DNA from: Pedobacter frigiditerrae | Lineage (GTDB): Bacteria; Bacteroidota; Bacteroidia; Sphingobacteriales; Sphingobacteriaceae | DNA length: 64,000 nucleotides | Direction of reading: 5' to 3' | Assembly: GCF_032678705.1 (NCBI RefSeq) | Contig: NZ_JAVTSS010000001.1 | Location: 620,001-684,000, forward strand | Shown: one piece after another, positions 37,568 through 46,623 of the stretch | Position numbering within the stretch: the first letter of the stretch is position 1 | Layout of the letters: each line of letters starts with the position of its first letter | Program-made: the position numbers and the translations under genes | The notes under the pieces: model-generated | The model's database searches: none | Seen by the model: the letters and a program-made list of their open reading frames with translations, nothing else | What the model was told of the DNA's origin: nothing

Positions 37568-38382
37568 TGGATTTTAAGAATAAAGTTGTCGTAATTACCG
37601 GTGCATCATCTGGTATTGGTAAGGCATTGGCCGAGGAATTAGCAAAACGTGGTGCTAATGTTGTTTTAGGTGCTCGTCAGTACGTTACACTTTGTGAAAT
37701 TACAGCAGAGCTGGAGGCAAAATACCAAGTAAAGGCTTTAGCGGTACAGTGTGATGTAAGCAAAGAAAGCGATTGCGAAATGCTGGTTAAACAAACCTTA
37801 ATCACCTTTGGTAAAATTGATGTATTGATAAACAACGCTGGGCTTTCTATGCGTGCTTTATTCAACGATGTTGATTTATCAGTTTTAAAAAACTTGATGG
37901 ACGTTAATTTTTGGGGAACAGTTTATTGTACTAAATATGCTTTGCCAGAAATCTTAAAAACCAAAGGTAGTATAGTTGCTGTATCTTCAATTGCAGGTTA
38001 TAGAGGCTTGCCAGGTAGAACTGGTTATTCAGCTTCAAAATTTGCGATGAATGGTTTTATGGAATCACTCAGAACAGAAAATCTAAAAACTGGAGTTCAT
38101 GTGATGGTAGCTTGCCCTGGATTTACAACTTCCAACATCCGCGTGGCTGCACTGGCAAAAGATGGCTCGGCTCACGGAGAAACAAGTATGGAAGAAGGTA
38201 AGATGATGACATCTGAAGCTGTTGCTGCTATTATTAGTGATGGAATTGCAGAGAGAAAAAGAACTTTAATAATGACAGGACAAGGGAAATTAGCTGTTTG
38301 GGTTAATAAATTGTTTCCAGCATTCGCTGATAAAAAAGTATTCGACTTGTTTGCGAAAGAGAAAAATCCGTTGATTAGATAA
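37567..38382 (+). CDS. short-chain dehydrogenase/reductase
   Basis: Classical SDR, 271 aa. Cofactor motif VITGASSGIGKAL at about 10-22, NNAGLSMRAL at about 90, and the catalytic triad Ser (VSSIAGYRG), Tyr-x-x-x-Lys (GYSASKFAM) in the expected order. The C-terminal lid fits the DltE/YqjQ-like group with no transmembrane segment. It begins inside the preceding phosphodiesterase stop (TAATG) and ends the same way against the hydrolase gene, so it is translated as part of the recR operon. The oxidised substrate is not known. Confidence 0.93.
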   Translation: MDFKNKVVVITGASSGIGKALAEELAKRGANVVLGARQYVTLCEITAELEAKYQVKALAVQCDVSKESDCEMLVKQTLITFGKIDVLINNAGLSMRALFNDVDLSVLKNLMDVNFWGTVYCTKYALPEILKTKGSIVAVSSIAGYRGLPGRTGYSASKFAMNGFMESLRTENLKTGVHVMVACPGFTTSNIRVAALAKDGSAHGETSMEEGKMMTSEAVAAIISDGIAERKRTLIMTGQGKLAVWVNKLFPAFADKKVFDLFAKEKNPLIR

Positions 38383-39308
38383 TGGAAGAAGTAAAATGCC
38401 TGCCTGCCGGACAGGCAGGTAAGAGGGAAGATGGGGCATGGTTCTCCTATCTCCTATCTCCTATCTCACATCTCAAAAACCTCTTTATGCTCTTCGCTTT
38501 CCTTGGCCAAATTTTTACGGGCTCGGCTCAAATTCGTGTAGCTAAAAATATCAATTATGCGGGTAATACTTACCAGGCGAATAAACTAAATATTTACCAT
38601 AAAAAGGATAGTGTTCAAAATAGAGATGTTATTATTTTTGTACATGGAGGCTCGTGGAGTAGTGGTAAAAAAGAAACATATTGGTGGTTAGGTAGAAATT
38701 TGGCTAAAAACAATGTGGTTAGTGTAATCATCAATTATCCATTAGCCCCAAGTGCTACCTATAAAGAAATGGCTGCAGCTACAGCACAGGCTGTTAAATG
38801 GGTAAAAGATAGCGTTTCAACTTATGGAGGTAATCCTAATCGTATTTTTATAATGGGCCATTCGGCTGGTGCACATTTAGCCGAGTTAATTAACTCAGAT
38901 CCTCAATTTTTTAAAACCGCTGGGATAATAAATCCAATAAAGGGAGTAATCTTAAATGATCCCTTTGGTTTAGATATGGAAGAGTATTTAACTAAGGCAC
39001 AAAAAGATCATTATTACACAGACTTTTTAAGAACATTTAGCAACGAATCGAAAACGTGGCAAGCAGGTTCACCTTTGTTTTATGTTAAAAACATTAAAAA
39101 TCCGCACCTTATTTTTTATGGAACAAAAACTTATGAAGCCATACAAATCCAATCGGAGCGAATTTATAAAACACTGCTAGAGCAACAAGTTCATGTTAAG
39201 CTAGAAAAAATAGAAGATAAAAAACATGTTCCTATGATTAGTCAGATGATTTGGGGAAGCAATCGCTTGTACAAAACCATTTTTGACTTTTTGAAGGAAA
39301 CGAAGTAA
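38382..39308 (+). CDS. alpha/beta hydrolase with repeat-derived N-terminus
   Basis: 308 aa esterase/lipase-type hydrolase of the HSL-like group. Oxyanion motif IFVHGGSWSSGK at about 86-97, nucleophile elbow IMGHSAGAHLAE at about 166-177, the acid residue near HLIFYGTKTYE and the His in KHVPMISQ. The start codon overlaps the SDR stop (TAATG), as at the previous junction, which supports this start, but the first about 35 codons are repeat DNA: the palindrome CCTGCCTG/CAGGCAGG (38399-38419) reads CLPAGQAG, followed by CTCCTAT repeats. The signal-like stretch NLFMLFAFLGQIFTGSAQ follows. An ATG at 38487 would remove the repeat part. Confidence 0.85.
   Translation: MEEVKCLPAGQAGKREDGAWFSYLLSPISHLKNLFMLFAFLGQIFTGSAQIRVAKNINYAGNTYQANKLNIYHKKDSVQNRDVIIFVHGGSWSSGKKETYWWLGRNLAKNNVVSVIINYPLAPSATYKEMAAATAQAVKWVKDSVSTYGGNPNRIFIMGHSAGAHLAELINSDPQFFKTAGIINPIKGVILNDPFGLDMEEYLTKAQKDHYYTDFLRTFSNESKTWQAGSPLFYVKNIKNPHLIFYGTKTYEAIQIQSERIYKTLLEQQVHVKLEKIEDKKHVPMISQMIWGSNRLYKTIFDFLKETK
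38399..38419. repeat. palindromic repeat CCTGCCTG-CAGGCAGG inside the hydrolase start
   Basis: CCTGCCTG at 38399-38406 and CAGGCAGG at 38412-38419 are perfect inverted arms around CCGGA. Read in frame it gives LPAGQAG. This is a sequence word I associate with interspersed repeats in several Bacteroidota genomes. A run of CTCCTAT units follows at 38444-38468. Confidence 0.75.
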
Positions 39309-39312
39309 TCCC

Positions 39313-39882
39313 TTATAAAATTTCAACCAGTTTTATTGATCCATTTGAGTTTAAACAGAACTTTCCGTTAATTAATTTTGAGTTTGACTGTAATGCATTT
39401 GCAAATTCAGTACATAAAGTGCCACAATCAATATCAGCCTCATCTAATAATGTATAGCCTGAAACTGCATCTCCTTTTACATAATTAATCAAGTCGTTTT
39501 TTAATGTTAAATTGAATGTTACGCTTTCATCAACCTTTGTTTTAGAAAGTATTTGTTTCAGTTGATAGGCTTTAGAATTACCGTCAGCAGGAGGATTAAG
39601 GATTTCCGTTTCTACCACCAATATATCATAAACATAACCTGCCTCATAATCAAAACCAACTATTTGATCGTAAAATGCAGACCAGTTGGCACTTCCAATC
39701 TCATTCCCTTGTTGAGCTGATAAGGTAATAACTGGGCCATAAGGAGCAACTGCAGTTTGCTTAAATTGGTTTATTCTAATTTTAATCTGATTTTCTGTTT
39801 TTTCACAAGAAAGAAAAAAAGACGAAAGGGTTATGAGTGAGAGTAAAATTAAGTTTCTAGCGTTAGAGATGGTTTTTTTCAT
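39313..39882 (-). CDS. DUF4377-like lipoprotein
   Basis: 189 residues with a lipoprotein signal (MKKTISNARNLILLSLITLSSFFLSC, Cys about residue 26). The mature part resembles DUF4377: QQGNEIGSANWSAFYDQIVGF, DYEAGYVYDILVVET and the loop NPPADGNSKAYQLKQIL, together with two later Cys pairs (DCGTLCTE and KFCLN). The function of this family is not known. It converges on the alpha/beta hydrolase gene, 4 bp apart. Confidence 0.75.
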   Translation of the reverse strand: MKKTISNARNLILLSLITLSSFFLSCEKTENQIKIRINQFKQTAVAPYGPVITLSAQQGNEIGSANWSAFYDQIVGFDYEAGYVYDILVVETEILNPPADGNSKAYQLKQILSKTKVDESVTFNLTLKNDLINYVKGDAVSGYTLLDEADIDCGTLCTEFANALQSNSKLINGKFCLNSNGSIKLVEIL

Positions 39883-40196
39883 AAAAAATAGGATCGAGCT
39901 TTGTTAAGTTCAAATATAAAAATTAAACTATTAGTTACAACTAAGTGTTTAGTAATTTTTATGTTTGCTAACTAATTTTAAGAAAGTATACGAAGTTGGA
40001 AAATATACATAAGCATAAACCCTCGCCAAATCAATGGCAAGGGTTGTGCTAAACATTGGTAGATGTTTATATAAAGTTCTTACTATCATCCGATAAATAA
40101 TACTTCATCCTATTGAATTACGTGAATAATTCAAGCAAAGAACATAGAAATAAAGTCTTTGTTTGGAGTATTCCTAAAAGAACTTGGATCATGAGG
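39883..40196. other. 314-bp intergenic region, no gene seen
   Basis: An A/T-rich spacer between two minus-strand genes. The only structure I see is an imperfect inverted repeat around 40017-40046 (ACCCTCGCCA facing TGGCAAGGGT), which could end the potassium-channel transcript on the minus strand, although its T-run is poor. The left 80 bp should contain the lipoprotein's promoter. Confidence 0.4.
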
Positions 40197-41135
40197 TTAA
40201 GCCAAAACCGTATTACTAAGTTTCGATAAATCTAATATTGTTACACCTTCCTCATCTTGAGACAGAACTGGAGAAAAGCGATTATGGAATAAAATATGGT
40301 CATCTAAATAAGACGCCCTACTATGAACAGTTTGCGAAAAAGTATCATCAAAAGCTTTCAAAAGAACTAAAACTTCTGTTTCTCCTTCAATCATTTCTTC
40401 TTTTGTCATTCCAAATAAAGGGCTTTTCTCATCTATTGGATGAACAACCGTCCAACTTAATGATAGCAATCCAATTTTATTTCTTTCTAGCTCCAAAGGA
40501 AAAAATCGCCTTGTTTTTTTACCATCAACCACTTGGTTTATCGTAAAAACCATTTGTACTTCTATCTCTATTAATTGATTGTTTCGCCCATTGGCCAACC
40601 TAAACATTAAACCTGTTATATCCTTATATGGCGCTACCACCATATTTTTACTATATAGAATTTTTGCATTTGGTCTAGAGAAACGGCCATATAATAATCC
40701 AGTTGCTAACGCAAAAGCTAGCAAACCTAACATAGACTCAAAGGCGGCAATACAACTTGTTAAAAATCCAACCGGACTAATGTGTCCATAGCCAACAGTA
40801 GAAATAGTTTGTGCTGAGAAAAAAAATGCATCAAAAAAATGGTCACGAGTGGTAGTTCCAGGCGCTCCGTTTAAATTCTCAATTCCAATTAAGACATAAA
40901 TCGAAGCGAATAAAATATTTATGGCTAAATATGCTGTCAAAATAATAAACATAAATTTTCGCCATGACATAGAAATTAGCCAATTGTAAGTGTCGTTAGA
41001 ACTAAATATGGGAAGTCCAACTCTTTTAACATTCGAAGTTCCATCGGCATTCATCATCCTTTGGTCTTTACCCATTGGTCTTTTGCCAAAGCCTAAATCG
41101 TCTTCAACGTGTTGTTTCCTTTTAATAAATGCCAT
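40197..41135 (-). CDS. inward-rectifier potassium channel (KirBac-like)
   Basis: 312-residue K+ channel of the Kir family. The N-terminal slide helix (YNWLISMSWRKFMFIIL) leads to helix 1, the pore with selectivity filter TVGYGHISP at about 113-121, and helix 2 (SMLGLLAFALATGLLYGRFSRP). Residues about 155-310 form the cytoplasmic beta domain (ITGLMFRLANGRNNQLIEIEVQ, LSWTVVHPIDEKSPL, QTVHSRASY). KirBac proteins form tetramers gated by lipids and pH. Alone in its unit. Confidence 0.95.
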   Translation of the reverse strand: MAFIKRKQHVEDDLGFGKRPMGKDQRMMNADGTSNVKRVGLPIFSSNDTYNWLISMSWRKFMFIILTAYLAINILFASIYVLIGIENLNGAPGTTTRDHFFDAFFFSAQTISTVGYGHISPVGFLTSCIAAFESMLGLLAFALATGLLYGRFSRPNAKILYSKNMVVAPYKDITGLMFRLANGRNNQLIEIEVQMVFTINQVVDGKKTRRFFPLELERNKIGLLSLSWTVVHPIDEKSPLFGMTKEEMIEGETEVLVLLKAFDDTFSQTVHSRASYLDDHILFHNRFSPVLSQDEEGVTILDLSKLSNTVLA

Positions 41136-41259
41136 ATTTCTAAATTATTTTGAGAAAGATTTTGCAAATTAACTTATTATTAGGCTCACCTAAATGTTAC
41201 CCAATAATAGTCAATAATAAAGATTTTGAAAGTATTTTAGCTAACCTAAATTCGATATA

Positions 41260-44200
41260 ATGAAGAAAATTTTTACGCTACTTTTATGCTCCCTATTTGC
41301 AATTACTGCAAATGCAGAAACCAAACCGCAATGGATGCGTTATCCATCAATTTCGCCCGATGGAAGTACTATTGTATTTACTTTTAAAGGCGATTTATAT
41401 AAAATTTCTAGTGCTGGAGGAACAGCTCAGCAAATCACATTTCATGATGCCCATGATTTTATGCCAGTATGGAGCAAGGATGGTAAACAAATTGCGTTTG
41501 CTTCAAATCGCTATGGCAATTTTGATATTTTTATCATGAGCTCAAATGGAGGTACAGCAAAAAGATTAACCTATCACTCTGCTGACGAATTCCCTTATAG
41601 TTTTACATACGACAATAAAGCTGTAGTTTTCGGTGGTGTTAGACAAGATGAAGTAATCCATCGTCAATTTCCCACTGGTTCTCAACCTGAACTTTATAGC
41701 GTGGCAACCGAGGGAAGTAGGATAAATCAAATATTCACTATTCCTGCAGAATATGTTCAATCCTCAAAAGATGGCTCAAAAATGATTTATCATGATAAAA
41801 AGGGTGGTGAAAATGAATGGCGTAAACACCATAAATCTTCTGTAGCCAGAGCAGTTTGGCTGTATGATAAAAAGACAAATAAACATCAACAAATTAGTAG
41901 TTTTTATGGAGAGAATCGTAATCCAGTATTTGCTGACCAAGAAAAAAGCATTTATTATTTAAGTGAACAAAGTGGAAACTTTAATATCCATAAAATGCCT
42001 TTGTCAGCTAATGCTAAAAATGAGCAAATAACCAATTTTAAAACTTTTCCTGTTAGGTTTTTAAGTTCTTCTATCGATGGCTTGTTAAGTTTCGGTTATG
42101 ATGGTGAGATTTACACATTAAGGCCAGGGCAACAGCCTAAAAAAGTAGAAGTAGCAATAACCACTCAAGACAAAAATAACAATGAAAGCTTTATTGCCAT
42201 AAATGGGGGAGTTAGAGAGATGGCGGTTTCTCCAGATGGAAAAGAAGTTGCCTTTATAGCCAGAGGCGAAGTTTTTGTAACATCAGCCGATGGCAAGATG
42301 ACAAAAAGAGTAACTAATACTTCAGAGCAAGAGCGGTTTGTTGATTTTGCTCCAGATGGTAAATCAATTATTTATTCTAGCGAGAGAAATGGCAAATGGC
42401 GCATTTATGAAGTAAAAAAAGCTCGTAAAGAAGAACCTTATTTTTTTGCATCAACGGTGTTGGAAGAAAAACCTTTAGTAAGCAACGATAAGGATAATTA
42501 CATGCCAAGCATATCGCCCGATGGCAAAAGAATAGCTTACATAGAAGATAGAAGAGCTTTAAGGGTGATGGAAATGGGCACCAAACAAGCAGTTACTTTA
42601 TTGTCTCCAGACGAGTTATTTTATATGCAAGATGGCGACCAGTATTTCACCTGGAGCCCAGATAGTCAATGGCTTTTGGCAACTTATCGTCCAACCATGT
42701 CAAATGGCGAAGTGGTATTATTAGACGCAAAAGGCAAATTGCCAATGAGAAATTTAACCAAAAGTGGTTTTGGAGATGGCAATGCAAAATGGGTAAATGG
42801 AGGCAAACAAATGTTGTGGTTTAGCAATAGAGATGGAATGAAATCTCAAGCAAATTCTGGTTCTTCACAACGTGATGTTTATGGAATGTTTTTCACAAAA
42901 GATGCTTGGGATCGTTTTAATCTAGATAAAGAAGACTTTGCATTGCTAAAAGAAATGGAAGCAACACAAAAGAAAGCTAAGGACGAAGCTGATAAAAAAG
43001 CCGAAAAGGAAAAGGGAACTAAACCTGTTAAACCAGATTCTACCATTAAGTTTGATTGGGATGGAATTGAAATGAGAAAGGCTAGGTTAACCATTCATTC
43101 TTCTTCACTAAGTGATGCGGTAATTACAAAAGATGGCGAAAAGCTTTTCTATTTAGCAAGTTTCGAAAAAGGCACTAATCTTTGGAGCACTAACCTTCGT
43201 ACTAAGGAAACTAAAATGGAAATTGCTTTAGATGGGATGGGAGGAAGTTTAATGTGGGATAAAGCGCAAAAGAATTTGTACCTGTTAAGCGGAGGAAGAG
43301 TTTCTAAAATCAATACCGAAAATAATAAGAGAGAGCCAATTACCATTGAGGGAGAAGTGCAAGTTAATGCAGAAGCAGAACGTGAGTATATGTTTGAACA
43401 CGTTTGGCTAAGAAACAAAGGGATGTTTTATACAGCTAACATGCATGGCGCAGATTGGGAAGCTTTAAGACCAGCTTATAAAAAATATCTTCCTTCTATT
43501 GGTAATAGCTACGAATTTGCAGAAATGTTATCTGAGCTATTGGGAGAACTTAACGTATCTCACTCTGGTGCAAGGTACGGTGGTAGTAGTGCACCAGGCG
43601 ATGATGCTACAGCTTCTCTTGGAGTTTTATTAAACTATTCTCACAAAGGTGATGGAATATTGATTGATGAGATTTTAGCTGGTGGGCCATTAGATAGAGC
43701 AGCAAATACAGTTGCTAAAAAAGGAATGATCATCGAAAAAATAGATGGTCAATTAATTGAAGCTAATCAAGATATTGCTAAGTATTTAAACAGAAAAGCT
43801 GGTCAGCTTACTTTATTAGAGATATTAAATCCTAAAAACGGAGAAAGACAGCAATTAACAATGAAGCCAATTACTATAGGTGCAGAAAATCAATTGCTTT
43901 ATAGAAGATGGGTTAAAACTAATCAGGCCGAGGTAGATAGTTTAAGTAAAGGGCTGTTAGGTTATGTGCATATTCCAGGAATGAGCGATGGTCCTTATAG
44001 AAATGTATATGAAGAGATGATGGGTAAATATGCGGACAGAAAAGCGGTTATTGTAGATACTCGATTTAATGGTGGTGGCGATTTGGTGTCGGATTTAGCG
44101 ATGTTCTTTACTGGTCAGAAGTTTTTAGATTATGCAACAGATAAACGTTCGGTAGGTGGGGAGCCAACATTTAGGTGGACTAAACCAACCCTGGCGATGT

Positions 44201-44508
44201 TTAACGAGGCAAACTATAGCGACGGACATTGTTTCTCTTGCGGTTATAAAGATTTAAAAATCGGGAAAACAGTTGGTATGCCTGTTCCTGGTACTTGTAG
44301 TTTTGCAGGTTGGGAAACATTAATTGATGGTACAAGATGGGGTTCTATTCCTGTTAGTGCTAAAAATAAGGCAGGAGAATGGTTAGAGAACAATGAAACC
44401 AAACCAGACATACAAGTTAAAAATATTCCTGGAATGATTGATCAGGGCAAGGATGAGCAGTTATTGACAGCTATCAAAGAGTTGTTAACAGAGGTAAAAC
44501 CTAAATAA
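41260..44508 (+). CDS. S41 family protease, Tricorn-like
   Basis: 1082 residues with signal peptide (MKKIFTLLLCSLFAITANA). Residues about 25-340 and about 350-700 are two beta-propeller-type parts built from WD/Tol-like blades (SPDGSTIVF, SKDGKQIAFASNRYGNFDIF, APDGKSIIYSSERNGKW). Then come the core fold and a PDZ domain (DATASLGVLLNYSHKGDGILI, about 785-870) and the S41 protease at the end. Likely catalytic residues are the His in NVSHSG (about 767) and the Ser in NYSDG (about 986), preceded by DTRFNGGGDLVSDL. This is the tricorn domain order. It probably degrades peptides in the periplasm. Confidence 0.93.
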   Translation: MKKIFTLLLCSLFAITANAETKPQWMRYPSISPDGSTIVFTFKGDLYKISSAGGTAQQITFHDAHDFMPVWSKDGKQIAFASNRYGNFDIFIMSSNGGTAKRLTYHSADEFPYSFTYDNKAVVFGGVRQDEVIHRQFPTGSQPELYSVATEGSRINQIFTIPAEYVQSSKDGSKMIYHDKKGGENEWRKHHKSSVARAVWLYDKKTNKHQQISSFYGENRNPVFADQEKSIYYLSEQSGNFNIHKMPLSANAKNEQITNFKTFPVRFLSSSIDGLLSFGYDGEIYTLRPGQQPKKVEVAITTQDKNNNESFIAINGGVREMAVSPDGKEVAFIARGEVFVTSADGKMTKRVTNTSEQERFVDFAPDGKSIIYSSERNGKWRIYEVKKARKEEPYFFASTVLEEKPLVSNDKDNYMPSISPDGKRIAYIEDRRALRVMEMGTKQAVTLLSPDELFYMQDGDQYFTWSPDSQWLLATYRPTMSNGEVVLLDAKGKLPMRNLTKSGFGDGNAKWVNGGKQMLWFSNRDGMKSQANSGSSQRDVYGMFFTKDAWDRFNLDKEDFALLKEMEATQKKAKDEADKKAEKEKGTKPVKPDSTIKFDWDGIEMRKARLTIHSSSLSDAVITKDGEKLFYLASFEKGTNLWSTNLRTKETKMEIALDGMGGSLMWDKAQKNLYLLSGGRVSKINTENNKREPITIEGEVQVNAEAEREYMFEHVWLRNKGMFYTANMHGADWEALRPAYKKYLPSIGNSYEFAEMLSELLGELNVSHSGARYGGSSAPGDDATASLGVLLNYSHKGDGILIDEILAGGPLDRAANTVAKKGMIIEKIDGQLIEANQDIAKYLNRKAGQLTLLEILNPKNGERQQLTMKPITIGAENQLLYRRWVKTNQAEVDSLSKGLLGYVHIPGMSDGPYRNVYEEMMGKYADRKAVIVDTRFNGGGDLVSDLAMFFTGQKFLDYATDKRSVGGEPTFRWTKPTLAMFNEANYSDGHCFSCGYKDLKIGKTVGMPVPGTCSFAGWETLIDGTRWGSIPVSAKNKAGEWLENNETKPDIQVKNIPGMIDQGKDEQLLTAIKELLTEVKPK

Positions 44509-44520
44509 TTCAAAAACTTT

Positions 44521-44551
44521 TTGCATTTAAACAAAAACTATTACATATTTG
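44521..44551 (+). promoter_or_regulatory. probable promoter of the trp leader
   Basis: TTG at 44521-44523 and CATATTTG at 44544-44551, 20 nt apart, match the Bacteroidota consensus at all but one base of the -7 element. The start of transcription would fall near 44558, which leaves almost no untranslated leader before the leader-peptide ATG at 44560. Confidence 0.6.
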
Positions 44552-44559
44552 CCAACAGA

Positions 44560-44613
44560 ATGATACAGATAAACGCAAATAAAAATTGGTGGTGGCATAA
44601 CGCAACAGCGTGA
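44560..44613 (+). CDS. trpL: trp operon leader peptide with three Trp codons
   Basis: A 17-codon frame between the S41 protease and trpD reads MIQINANKNWWWHNATA and stops at TGA (44611-44613). The three TGG codons lie at 44587-44595. Trp is normally very rare, so a run of three in a short peptide just upstream of a tryptophan operon is the hallmark of ribosome-mediated attenuation: stalling at low Trp-tRNA prevents formation of the terminator at 44658-44688. A promoter-like pair lies directly upstream. The start has no clear Shine-Dalgarno, as is normal in this phylum. It is too short for usual gene calling. Confidence 0.85.
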   Translation: MIQINANKNWWWHNATA

Positions 44614-44657
44614 TGTAATCCTATTTATACGTTTATTTTTTTATAAAAATATTTTGA

Positions 44658-44688
44658 AGGGTTGCTTGTAAAAAGGCAACCTTTTTTG
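44658..44688 (+). terminator. trp attenuator terminator
   Basis: GGTTGC (44660-44665) pairs with GCAACC (44676-44681), with additional bases in the interior, and is followed by six T. It lies 45 nt downstream of the leader-peptide stop and 70 nt upstream of trpD. GCAAC at 44602-44606, inside the last codons of the leader peptide, is complementary to GTTGC in the terminator's left arm and could form an alternative antiterminator pair, but I could not fold the full leader. Confidence 0.75.
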
Positions 44689-44757
44689 TTTTAAAACCAT
44701 GAACCGATCCCAATTTATTGGGAGAGTTCTCATGAACCATTAACAACAATAAGTTAA

Positions 44758-45750
44758 TTGATGAAAAAAATATTAAACCATCTTTTCGAAAATAAAACCT
44801 TTAGCAAAGAAGAAGCGCAAAGAATTCTAACCTCAATCGCTTTAGGTGAATTTAATACCTCACAAATTGCAGCTTTTATTACTGCTTACGGGATGAGAAA
44901 CATTACTGTTGATGAATTGCAAGGTTTCCGTGATGCGATGTTAGATTTATGCTTAAAAATTAACCTTTCAGAATTCGAATTGGTAGACCTTTGTGGTACT
45001 GGTGGTGATGGAAAAGACACTTTTAATATATCAACATTGGCTTCGTTTGTAGTTGCTGGTGCTGGTCATAAAGTGGCCAAACATGGTAACTATGGTGTGT
45101 CTTCTGGCTGCGGCTCATCCAATGTGATGGAATATTTAGGTTATACTTTTACCAACGATGAAGACCAATTAAAACGTAGCTTAGACCAAGCAGGTATTTG
45201 TTTTTTACATGCACCATTGTTTAATCCGGCAATGAAAACCGTAGCTCCAATACGTAAAGAATTGGGTGTTAAAACATTCTTTAACATGCTCGGACCAATG
45301 GTAAATCCGGCACAACCGAAAAACCAAATCGTTGGCGTATTTAGCTTAGAGTTAGCTCGAATATATGCCTATTTATATCAGCAAACCGATAAAAATTATA
45401 CCATTATTCACGCAGTGGATGGATTTGATGAAGTTTCCTTAACCTGCGATTTTAAAACTTTCAGTAAAAAAGGAGAAGCTTTAAACAAGGTTTCAGATTT
45501 AGGTTTTGAAGAAATTAGCGAAAAGGACATTCAAGGTGGTGATACAGTAGAATCATCGGCAGAAATTTTTACCAATATTTTAAACGGAAAAGGAACTGAT
45601 GCCCAAATGAATGTAGTATTAAGTAATGCCGCTTTAGCCATCCAAACCATTAAACAAGATGTTGCTTTTGCCGATTGTTATTACGAAGCCGAAGAATCTT
45701 TAATGAATAAAAAAGCTTTAGAGAGTTTTAAAAAATTGATAACTGTTTAA
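44758..45750 (+). CDS. trpD: anthranilate phosphoribosyltransferase
   Basis: TrpD transfers phosphoribosyl from PRPP to anthranilate. All signatures are present in 330 aa: the GTGGDGKDTFNISTLASF loop (about 80-97), the KHGNYGVSSGCGSSNVME anthranilate/PRPP site (about 107-125) and RKELGVKTFFNMLGPMVNP. The N-terminal helical domain contains the usual EEAQRILTSIALGE. It is the first structural gene of trpDFBA and follows a leader-peptide attenuator. No trpE or trpG precedes it here, so anthranilate must be made from genes elsewhere. Confidence 0.97.
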   Translation: MMKKILNHLFENKTFSKEEAQRILTSIALGEFNTSQIAAFITAYGMRNITVDELQGFRDAMLDLCLKINLSEFELVDLCGTGGDGKDTFNISTLASFVVAGAGHKVAKHGNYGVSSGCGSSNVMEYLGYTFTNDEDQLKRSLDQAGICFLHAPLFNPAMKTVAPIRKELGVKTFFNMLGPMVNPAQPKNQIVGVFSLELARIYAYLYQQTDKNYTIIHAVDGFDEVSLTCDFKTFSKKGEALNKVSDLGFEEISEKDIQGGDTVESSAEIFTNILNGKGTDAQMNVVLSNAALAIQTIKQDVAFADCYYEAEESLMNKKALESFKKLITV

Positions 45751-45841
45751 TAAAGTAACTATATAAGGCATTTAAGATAATATAAGCTTTTGCGTCTAAC
45801 TTAAATGAACTTATATTTCTTATATGGTTCGAACATAAAAG

Positions 45842-46468
45842 ATGAAGTTGAAACTAAAAATATGTGGAATGAAGCAAGCGAGTAACATCGCTGCGGTAGC
45901 AGAATTACAACCTGACTATTTAGGTTTTATATTCTACCCAAAATCGCCACGTTTTATTAGTGAGGTTTCCGCAGAACTGATCAAATATGTTCCATCAACT
46001 ATTAAAACTACAGGCGTATTTGTTAATGAAGATTTAGAGACAGTTAAAGCATACATTTTTAAATACAATTTAAAAGCGGTGCAATTACACGGACAAGAAG
46101 ATGTGGCTTATTGTGCTGAATTAAAATCCACAGGTGTGGAAGTAATAAAAGCCTTTGGCATAGATGAAAACTTTGATTTTTCTAAATTAGAAACTTATTT
46201 AAATACAGTTGATTATTTCTTGTTCGATACCCAAACACCTGCACATGGAGGTTCAGGAAAGATGTTTGATTGGACATTGTTAACGAACTATACTTTAAAT
46301 AAGCCATACTTTTTAAGTGGGGGAATTGATTTAACACATACAACAACCATAAAAAATATAAACGACCCAAGACTTTACGCCGTAGATGTAAATAGCAAGT
46401 TTGAGCTAGAACCAGGATTAAAGGATGTAAAAAAGTTAAGAGAGTTTTTTAAAGAGATGAATTCTTGA
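45842..46468 (+). CDS. trpF: phosphoribosylanthranilate isomerase
   Basis: TrpF, 208 aa TIM barrel. CGMKQASNIAAVAEL at the start carries the catalytic Cys; the catalytic Asp lies in FLFDTQTPAHGGSGKMFDW; the phosphate site includes FLSGGIDL and VDVNSKFELEPGLKD. A 91-bp gap separates it from trpD. In many Bacteroidota trpC (indole-glycerol-phosphate synthase) lies in this place; it is absent here, and the gap has no coding remnant I can recognise. Confidence 0.96.
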   Translation: MKLKLKICGMKQASNIAAVAELQPDYLGFIFYPKSPRFISEVSAELIKYVPSTIKTTGVFVNEDLETVKAYIFKYNLKAVQLHGQEDVAYCAELKSTGVEVIKAFGIDENFDFSKLETYLNTVDYFLFDTQTPAHGGSGKMFDWTLLTNYTLNKPYFLSGGIDLTHTTTIKNINDPRLYAVDVNSKFELEPGLKDVKKLREFFKEMNS

Positions 46469-46525
46469 ACTATGCTGTCCCCCTTTGGAGCGGGTTGGGG
46501 GAGGAAAAAAATAAATAAAATAAAT

Positions 46526-46606
46526 CGTCATATCGAACGAGGCAAGAGGAGATATCTGATCTGTAACAGACTAAACTAAAAGATTTCTCCTATCGTCGAA
46601 ATGACG
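46526..46606. repeat. interspersed inverted repeat (CGTCATTTCGAA family), copy inside the trp operon
   Basis: Begins CGTCATATCGAACGAGG, continues GAGGAGATATCT, and ends with AGATTTCTCC and TCGAAATGACG; related to the unit at 10590-10679. It lies between trpF and trpB on the transcript and would fold into a long hairpin in the mRNA, possibly lowering or stabilising downstream expression. Confidence 0.7.
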
Positions 46607-46623
46607 GTTATAACTATAAAATT

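Noticed and set aside
45751..45841. Remnant of trpC between trpD and trpF
   Set aside because: The 91 bp is A/T-rich and shows no trace of indole-glycerol-phosphate synthase motifs in any frame.
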